Below are positions 39,220-43,974 of a stretch of DNA of 43,974 nt, piece after piece (position 1 is the first letter of the stretch; each line of letters starts with the position of its first letter). Below the pieces are notes generated by a model that was not told the origin of the DNA, searched no databases, and worked only from the letters and a program-made list of their open reading frames with translations. Made by a program: the position numbers and the translations under genes. Source of the DNA: Deinococcus aquatilis DSM 23025 (GTDB lineage Bacteria > Deinococcota > Deinococci > Deinococcales > Deinococcaceae); the NCBI RefSeq assembly GCF_000378445.1, contig NZ_KB899735.1, forward strand, positions 1 to 43,974. Reading direction: 5' to 3'.

Positions 39220-39737
39220 GCTCGGCCCTTCGATCCGTACTCGGTGCCCGGTTGACCGCCGATTCTGGCCTGATAAGCGTGCTTGACAGGCTGAATCTCA
39301 CTGACTGTATCGGCCAAAGCCACCAGTTCGGGCAGCGCGTCGCGCCCGGTGATCACCACAGTCAGCCGTGGGTCACGGGCACGCAGAACCGCGTTCACCG
39401 CAGCCCAGCCGTATTTCAGGGGAGAGGTGAATTCGGCCAGAACGATCAGGTCATGGTCGCCGTTCAGGATGGCCTCTTCTGCCAGTATCCAGCCGTGCGG
39501 CGCCAACTCTGCCGAATTCTCAAGGTTTTTGCTGCGCTCTCCAGATTGAGCGCTACCGTGCTTCAGAAACTGAGACAGCTTCGTGTTCAGGCCCCGGCCG
39601 TGGGCACGCATCATCAGGCCCAGCGCGGCAGTGGTTTTGCCCTTCCCAGTATTCACAATGATCAGCCCGCGCCGGCCCTTGCTGATCGCTTCGCGTTTCT
39701 TGGAGTTGTCGCGCTGTCCGGTCGTGGAATCGGGCAT
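39213..39737 (-). CDS. cobO: Cob(I)yrinic acid a,c-diamide adenosyltransferase
   Basis: The product (174 aa) attaches the adenosyl group to reduced cobalt, after insertion. The P-loop NTGKGKTT is at residues 29-36, and later [32 protein letters not shown] and the C-terminal [17 protein letters not shown] are CobO/BtuR hallmarks. ATG 39737 has AGGGG upstream; the longer frame to 39836 lacks family residues. It is the first recognisable gene after the B12 riboswitch. No Cob(II) reductase is seen here. Confidence 0.93.
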   Translation of the reverse strand: MPDSTTGQRDNSKKREAISKGRRGLIIVNTGKGKTTAALGLMMRAHGRGLNTKLSQFLKHGSAQSGERSKNLENSAELAPHGWILAEEAILNGDHDLIVLAEFTSPLKYGWAAVNAVLRARDPRLTVVITGRDALPELVALADTVSEIQPVKHAYQARIGGQPGTEYGSKGRAW

Positions 39738-39738
39738 T

Positions 39739-39924
39739 TCAGTGCCCCTGGGCAGTGGGAGGGACGGCCCAGGGCGAGACAGGGTGAGAAGAGGAACACA
39801 ACACAGAAGACAGCGCATGACGACTCCAATGGGCAAAGGCGAAAACAGCTGGAACTGGGCCAGCCTGAACAGCCCACTCCAGCCGGGGCCGGAGTGGGCA
39901 GAATTCGCGCCAGAACAGCGCCAT
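39739..39924 (-). CDS. Possible small ORF between riboswitch and cobO
   Basis: The 61-codon frame [15 protein letters not shown]...AQGH has GAGGT five bases before its ATG and ends one base before the cobO start. The stretch [21 protein letters not shown] is partly hydrophobic. Its ribosome-binding site can pair with ACCTC in the riboswitch expression platform. I cannot assign a family. It could be a translated leader that couples the riboswitch to cobO. Confidence 0.4.
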   Translation of the reverse strand: MALFWREFCPLRPRLEWAVQAGPVPAVFAFAHWSRHALSSVLCSSSHPVSPWAVPPTAQGH

Positions 39925-39929
39925 GACAG

Positions 39930-39985
39930 ACCTCAACTCATTGGTGGCCCTCTAATGGCGAGAGGTGCCCACCAATCACGGTGGG
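39930..39985 (-). promoter_or_regulatory. Expression platform with competing helices
   Basis: CCCACC (39968-39973) can pair with GGTGGG (39980-39985). Alternatively it pairs, as part of an 8-bp CCACCAAT / ATTGGTGG helix, with 39940-39947, enclosing a CCTCT/AGAGG hairpin (39949-39965). The two pairings share the same bases and cannot coexist. The GAGGT ribosome-binding site (39930-39934) lies just downstream. Confidence 0.55.
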
Positions 39986-39990
39986 TCTCC

Positions 39991-40105
39991 CTGAGAGGCA
40001 TTCGGGCTGACAGAATCCCGTGATACGAGAGATCTGATTACCGTTGCGCAACAGCGCCGGACTGGGTGCATCAGCACCTTCACCGGTCTTCCCCTTGCTC
40101 AGGTC
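39991..40105 (-). promoter_or_regulatory. Cobalamin riboswitch
   Basis: Reading the minus strand, the aptamer core is present in order: GGGGAAGACCGGTG, a CCGG partner in AGTCCGG, CGCTGTTGCGCAACGGTAA (the conserved GCTG..CGCAAC box), and a B12-box-like TCTGTCAGCCCGAATGCC. An extra hairpin GGTGC-TGAT-GCACC (40065-40078) is inserted between GGTGAA and AGTCCGG. Binding of adenosylcobalamin normally lowers expression of the genes downstream, here the cob operon. Confidence 0.8.
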
Positions 40106-40454
40106 AGGTCAGCTTAGCAGAGGCGGCCGTGGGAAAGGAGTTCCGCTCCGGTCAACAACGGACAGCTCAGCCCTTAAAGGACGCAGGCGAAGTATTGACG
40201 CACTGGACGGGGAAGACTGAGGTCCGAAGTGCCTCCAAGGTGGTTCCCCCTGAATTCCATCGAGCATGCAGACAAACGGGTCCAAGCCCAGTCGCACAGT
40301 GCGGCCGTACAGCGCGAGCAGGGTTTGAGGTCGCGCCAGGGTCATCAAGATGATGGACAGGATTCAGGCCCACAGTTGGACCTGCCAATACACGCCAGCA
40401 GTGAGGGCCAATCGAACCACAGTGATTTGGTGGGGTTGTCAAAGAGGAGACGCA
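40106..40454. other. Region upstream of the riboswitch, no gene seen
   Basis: I find no gene here. The minus-strand promoter of the cob operon should lie just upstream of the aptamer, around 40110-40170. TAAGCT is a weak -10 candidate. Short open frames on both strands lack recognisable content. Confidence 0.35.
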
Positions 40455-40639
40455 GCAACATGATCCGCAGTAGGCTGATTGCCCGTGACCGCAAGCTCTA
40501 CCGCTGCCGGTTGTTCCTCAGATTCAAGAAAGCGCGACGAGGGCAGGAATTTCTGGCTCTCCATGCCCACATCTCGAATCTTCACCAGTATGTCCGAACC
40601 ACTGTCCCCACCCACCTTCGAACAGTGGAGGGGTTATAA
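40455..40639 (+). pseudogene. IS6-like transposase C-terminal stump
   Basis: The frame that stops at 40637-40639 reads RLIARDRKLYRCRLFLRF, QEFLALHAHISNLHQYVRT, then a short tail. This resembles the C-terminus of IS6-family DDE transposases (typically AQEFLSLHARISNLxxHxR). The catalytic core is absent. It ends directly before the terminator of the tmRNA gene. Confidence 0.5.
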
Positions 40640-40641
40640 GA

Positions 40642-40672
40642 AACGCCCCAGGCGATGGAGGCCTGGGGCGTT
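40642..40672 (-). terminator. Rho-independent terminator of ssrA
   Basis: AACGCCCCAGGC and GCCTGGGGCGTT form a perfect 12-bp stem with a 7-nt loop. On the minus strand it is followed by TCTTATAA. It lies five bases after the CCA end of the tmRNA gene. Confidence 0.85.
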
Positions 40673-40676
40673 CTGG

Positions 40677-41032
40677 TGGTGGAGATGGGCGGAGTCGAAC
40701 CGCCGTCCGAAGACCCGTTGCAGTAGTTTCTACGAGCGTAGTCCTTGGTTTAAATCTCAAGTCTCAGACGCGCAAGGACACGCTTCCTTTGACTCCAGCC
40801 CCTTTGTTTCGCTTGAGCTTAAGGGCGTCTGCTCAGGCTAGCCATCTATTCGTAAGTTAACAGGACGCCAATGGCCGGGCTTCCTGATCACTGTCTCACT
40901 TATGCAGCGAGAGCGTAGGTGGTGCTGTTGTTGTTGCCAGTTAATGGCTTGGTTGATGATTAACGAGGCCCACAACCATCCTCGGCTCGCAACGTCCCGC
41001 TCAGTGATCCCCGTCGAAACCGGGTCATCCCC
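40677..41032 (-). ncRNA. ssrA: Transfer-messenger RNA (tmRNA)
   Basis: The 356-nt gene rescues stalled ribosomes. Its ends form the tRNA-like part: 5' GGGGATG pairs with 3' CATCTCC, followed by A and an encoded CCA. The T-arm reads GGTTCGACTCCGCC near the 3' end, and the 5' GACCCGGTTTCGACGGGG is typical. The tag frame (40900-40938) gives GNNNSTTYALAA and a stop, with the standard YALAA ending, so AlaRS, SmpB and ClpXP should recognise it. A promoter lies upstream and a strong terminator follows. The pseudoknot domains were not folded individually. Confidence 0.95.
40900..40938 (-). other. tmRNA tag-peptide reading frame
   Basis: GGC AAC AAC AAC AGC ACC ACC TAC GCT CTC GCT GCA TAA gives GNNNSTTYALAA. 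The resume codon is inferred as GGC from the position of the usual A/U-rich stretch upstream. The C-terminal ALAA degron is complete. Confidence 0.8.
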
Positions 41033-41040
41033 AATAGGGA

Positions 41041-41070
41041 AACATAGTTTATCACGCAGTCGAAACTCAA
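41041..41070 (-). promoter_or_regulatory. Sigma-A promoter of ssrA
   Basis: On the minus strand TTGAGT (41065-41070) and TATGTT (41041-41046) are 18 bp apart, and the 5' end of tmRNA (41032) follows eight bases after the -10 box. The spacing suits transcription starting exactly at the mature end or one to two bases before it. Confidence 0.7.
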
Positions 41071-41405
41071 ATGTAGAAATGATGCATTTGGGGCCGCATG
41101 CGTTGCCTCCCTGAGCCTTCTGGGCAAGCCCCATGTTCAGGCGGCGCAGCATAACGTCTGAGCGTCACGATATTGGATCACTTCAAGGTTGAGGGTAAGT
41201 CGATTTGGCGCACCTGGAGTTCAGCGCCGATCAGCGGTAGAGGATCAGCCAGACCAGTCCCTCGGCTCTGACGACGGACGCAGTTTGGTCAGCACCGACA
41301 GCGTGACGGTGGCGGTCGGGTTTGACCTCGGTCACGGACGGTGAGCGTAGCTTAGCCCAGTTGGGGCAACACAACCGTTCAACCAGCCCCGCCAGGGGCC
41401 ACCTG
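41071..41405. other. Region between ssrA and IS3, extra IS-end copy
   Basis: No gene is seen. TTGAGGGTAAGTCGATTTGG..GGAGTT..CGCCGATCA at about 41185-41233 resembles the left end of the IS3 at 41406 (TGAGGGTGAGTCAGTTTTGC..GGAGTT..CCCGATCA). It is probably the leftover end of a second, earlier copy. Confidence 0.5.
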
Positions 41406-41460
41406 AGGGTGAGTCAGTTTTGCACACGTGGAGTTAAGCCCCGATCATAGGAGACACCCC

Positions 41461-41750
41461 ATGACCCAGCGCAAAACATACACCGCCGAATTCAAGCGTT
41501 ACGGCTGTCCAACTCGCGCAGTCCACCGAAAATATAGCGGGCACCGCCCGCGACCTTGGTATTGGACTCTCTGCCTTAAGAAAGTGGATTAAAGCCGACC
41601 AGCACAATGGGGAGTTGGCCTTCCCTGGTCAGGGCCGTCAACTCTTGACACCTGAACAGGAGGAACTCAAACGACTCCGCAAGGAGAATGAAATTTTGCG
41701 TCAGGAGCGCGAGATCTTGAAAAAAGCCGCGGCCTGTCTTGGGCAGGACG
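41461..41750 (+). pseudogene. IS3 OrfA, frameshifted
   Basis: MTQRKTYTAEFKR opens the frame at 41461, but a small indel near 41500 throws it out. The normal continuation, STENIAGTARDLGIGLSALRKWIKADQ and EELKRLRKENEILRQEREILKKAAA, is in the next frame. A slippery A AAA AAG (about 41719-41725) remains, the usual signal for OrfAB fusion in IS3 elements. The first frame stops early, so no intact OrfA can be made. Confidence 0.7.
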
Positions 41751-42660
41751 GCACCCGTATGGGGCCTGCCCACCTCTTTGCCAGAGAGCCACGCGTTGAG
41801 ATACGTGTTGATCCAACAGTGGCGCACCCAGTACCCGCTCGAAGTCTTGTGGCGGGTGCTGGACGTGTCCAGCAGTGCGTTTTACAGCTGGCAAAGAAGG
41901 CCCACCTCACCACACGCTGAGCTTCATGGCGCTGCTGGAGCAGCGCGTCCGTGTGCTGCACGAAGCCAGCAAAGGGCGTTACGGTGCGCCTCGTCTTCAG
42001 GCCGATCTGCGAGCTGAAGGACAACCTGTTTCCCGCAAGCGGATTTCGCGCTTGATGCGGGCTGCTGGCCTGCGGGCCAAGGGAAAACGACGATTCGTAC
42101 GAACGACGGATAGCGAACACACCTGTGCGGTCTGCCCCAATGTGCTCAACCGAAAATTTGCCGTTCAGCACGTCAATATGGTGTGGATTTCTGATCTGAC
42201 ATTATTCCCACCAAAGCGGGTTGGCTCTCTTTGGCCGTCACCCTTGATCTGCATTCACGGGCGGTGGTGGGGTACGCCATGGAGGCCCAGAGGCCAGCGA
42301 CCCTGCCCTTGACAGCCTTGCGGATGGCCGTGGGCGCAAGGAAACCTTCGCCTGGCCTCCTCCACCACGCAGGGCCGTGGAAGTCAATACGCCAGCAAAA
42401 TTGTTCAGGCCGAATTGATGCGCATCGGTGCGCAAGGGAGCATGAGCCGGAAGGGCAGTTGCTGGGACAACAGCGTCCTAGAGAGCTTTTTCAGCTCCCT
42501 GAAACGGGAGCTGCTAGACACGGCTCCCTTTGAACGCCGAACTGTAGCGCGGCAAGCCATCTTTGAATACATTGAAGTCTTCTACAATCGATGCCGACGC
42601 CACTCGACCCTGGACGACTTGACACCATACGAGTTTGAGCGCCAAGCTCAAGTGGCTTAA
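41735..42660 (+). pseudogene. IS3 OrfB integrase, several frameshifts
   Basis: OrfB pieces occur in order: ALRYVLIQQWRTQYPLEVLWRVLDVSSSAFYSW; MALLEQRVRVLHEASKGRYGAPRL..GLRAKGKRRF and VNMVWISDLT (41926-42200); LAVTLDLHSRAVVGYAMEAQRP; and finally IGAQGSMSRKGSCWDNSVLESFFSSLKRELL to a stop at 42658-42660. Asp and Glu residues of the DDE core are present, but at least three frame changes separate the pieces. The element is dead unless supplied in trans. Confidence 0.75.
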
Positions 42661-42790
42661 CCAGATGTGCGCAGAACCGATTCAAGCCCACTTCGCAAAC
42701 GTAAGCATTTAGAGAATTCGTGGGTACGTCTTAGGACAGTCACGGCACAATGGCCGAGATTCCTGAGTCGCTGGTTCCCCGGAGGTATCC

Positions 42791-43414
42791 ATGAATAAAC
42801 CCGTCCTGTTGTTGCTGGCTCCCTTGAGCCTCGCCCTAGGGAGCGTCGCACTTGCCCTGACCTACCGCTCTGTTGACATCACCTTGAACCACGAGGTCGG
42901 CCCTCTCGAAGTCGCGGTGAGTTCCTCTATGAGCCCGGCTCTTGGCTTGGCTCAACCCCCAGTCAAAAATGGTGTGGCCTACGTTTCGGCCAGCCGCGAG
43001 GTGGGCTCTTGGCAGGTGGGTCTCAGCCCCAAGCTGCCCTTGAAGCTGCATGTCATCCGCGAGACAGGCAGCAGCCTTCTCAATTTAACTGGACTGCCCG
43101 TGACTGGACTCAGTGTGAAGTCTGATGCTGGCCCGCTCATCTTACAACTGCCGTCCACCTCATTTTCAGGCGTGGTCACGCAGGATACGGGCAGTCTTGA
43201 CATCTATCTCAGGCAGGACACAGGGCTCAAACTGACGGTGCAGAAGTTTGAGACTGGATCTTTACGCTTGGACGGCCGGGAAATCGCGAGCGGGACGAAG
43301 TTGACGGGCACCTATCAGAGTGCCAATTATGACCGGGCCAAATTTAAAGTCAGCCTGGTGCTGGAGCATGGCGCGGGGCCGGTGGAAGTCTTTTCACCGG
43401 GGATGAAACCCTGA
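42791..43414 (+). CDS. Exported protein, repetitive beta-strand type
   Basis: The product (207 aa) starts MNKPVLLLLAPLSLALGSVALA, a clear signal peptide. The mature part has recurring strand patterns with REVGSWQVGL, RETGSSLLNLTGLPVTG, KSDAGPLILQLPS and QDTGSLDIYLRQDTG. Each repeats the theme of an acidic residue, then a Gly-Ser or Gly-Pro turn, then alternating hydrophobics. This is how DUF4097/LiaF-like beta-helix or toastrack proteins look. CCGGAGGTATCC precedes the ATG. Function unknown; envelope localisation is likely. Confidence 0.7.
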   Translation: MNKPVLLLLAPLSLALGSVALALTYRSVDITLNHEVGPLEVAVSSSMSPALGLAQPPVKNGVAYVSASREVGSWQVGLSPKLPLKLHVIRETGSSLLNLTGLPVTGLSVKSDAGPLILQLPSTSFSGVVTQDTGSLDIYLRQDTGLKLTVQKFETGSLRLDGREIASGTKLTGTYQSANYDRAKFKVSLVLEHGAGPVEVFSPGMKP

Positions 43415-43443
43415 ACCAGGGAGCCGTTGATGACCAATAGCGC

Positions 43444-43974
43444 TCAGTACCCGACACTTTCTAATTTTTCTGTCTGAGACGGCTCCAAGAGTCCAATCAG
43501 TTGAAGGGCTTCGACCTCTCCACGCTCGTGGATGCGCGCGAATGTGCGCACCAGGGTACGGAGACCCAAGGTGACCACACTCCAGTTTCGTCGACCGTGC
43601 ACCTTCACGGTGCATGTTTGGAGAAGACCCACCAGCACGCACCACACATACGCCAGGGTCAGCAGGCAGAGCAGGCGCTCCACGTGATCGTGGAGCGTCA
43701 TGTGGGTACTTTCCAGCTTGAAGCCCTTGCTTTTCAAAGCCCGGAATAAGCACTCAATGCAAAACCGCTTGCGGTACCCGGCCAGAATACGGCTGGCAGA
43801 GCCAGAGGTGCTGGCAACGACGAGCGCCTCCCCATCCTGGGTGTAGGTCAGGACAACATTCATCGGCTGACCGTAGACCTCGGCCCCATCAACCAGGATG
43901 CCCTTCATTCCTGGCTGTAGTCCCTGCAGCCAGTCTCGCGCGGGAGAGCCGTCGATGACCGTGTCCTGCCGGAG
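43444..43974 (-). CDS. IS4-family transposase (partial, runs off window)
   Basis: The frame is open from the window end and ends at 43444. It shows RQDTVIDGSPARDWLQGLQP, MKGILVDGAEVYGQ, then YRKRFCIECLFRALKSKGF. The last fits the IS4 YREK signature exactly: Tyr, two residues, Arg, three residues, Glu, six residues, Lys. HDHVERLLCLLTLAYVWCVLVG follows. The 5' part, with the first catalytic Asp residues, lies beyond the window, so completeness cannot be judged. Confidence 0.85.
   Translation of the reverse strand, partial: LRQDTVIDGSPARDWLQGLQPGMKGILVDGAEVYGQPMNVVLTYTQDGEALVVASTSGSASRILAGYRKRFCIECLFRALKSKGFKLESTHMTLHDHVERLLCLLTLAYVWCVLVGLLQTCTVKVHGRRNWSVVTLGLRTLVRTFARIHERGEVEALQLIGLLEPSQTEKLESVGY

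Larger units (their letters stand above)
41406..42690 (+). mobile_element. Decayed IS3-family element
   Basis: The element is about 1285 bp. Its left end TGAGGGTGAGTCAGTTTTGC (41406) and right end on the minus strand TGGGCTTGAATCGGTTCTGC (42690) form an imperfect inverted repeat. OrfA and OrfB are both present but broken by several frame changes. No clear target duplication is seen, as CCACC and CTTCG flank the ends. It sits 373 bp upstream of the ssrA gene start. Confidence 0.75.

Overview
The window looks like part of a Deinococcus megaplasmid or chromid. It carries a RepA-type initiator with a 19-bp iteron array, a parAB pair, and genes typical of Deinococcus accessory replicons. Several genes have a TANNNT -10 box about 6-7 nt in front of the start codon, the leaderless arrangement common in Deinococcus. 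No sequence search was possible, so the genus is inferred from gene content and promoter style.

Layout. 1-5400: an IS630 element next to remnants of another IS630 and of a second initiator gene, then repA, nine iterons, a small unknown gene and a dead DDE transposase. 5454-6587: trpS behind a short leader peptide with three consecutive Trp codons and a complete 1:2 / 2:3 / 3:4 attenuator. 6996-8900: orphan immunity-like and unknown genes and an integrase stump. 9100-10840: a TetR regulator with its own promoter/operator, and a quinone-oxidoreductase-like gene behind a matching operator. 10903-12737: parAB. 13061-16406: SMI1/KNR4 and other immunity-like genes, and a zinc alcohol dehydrogenase. 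17016-18644: a divergent SDR/TetR pair sharing twin palindromic operators. 18645-19039: a decayed IS3. 19621-24362: urtABCDE, a complete urea ABC importer. 24787-27029: an ATP-grasp plus acyltransferase-like pair. 27641-30536: a secreted protein, an aminoglycoside-phosphotransferase-fold kinase and two single-domain response regulators. 30773-31611: a small ORF and a frameshifted pseudogene. 31771-40105: a cobalamin operon on the minus strand (riboswitch, small ORF, cobO, Ni/Co transporter, cobN, methyltransferase, fused ChlI/ChlD-type subunit). 40455-43974: an IS6 stump, the tmRNA gene ssrA, a decayed IS3, an exported protein and a truncated IS4 transposase.

How the genes work together. The cobalamin operon would import cobalt, insert it into the corrin ring (CobN with an AAA+/VWA partner) and adenosylate it, under a B12-sensing riboswitch. 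The urt genes scavenge urea, but no urease is present here. The trpS leader is built to sense charged tRNA-Trp, so that starvation for Trp-tRNA raises synthetase synthesis. The most notable regulatory systems are the trpS attenuator and the B12 riboswitch with its competing helices. Mobile-element decay is heavy between the modules.
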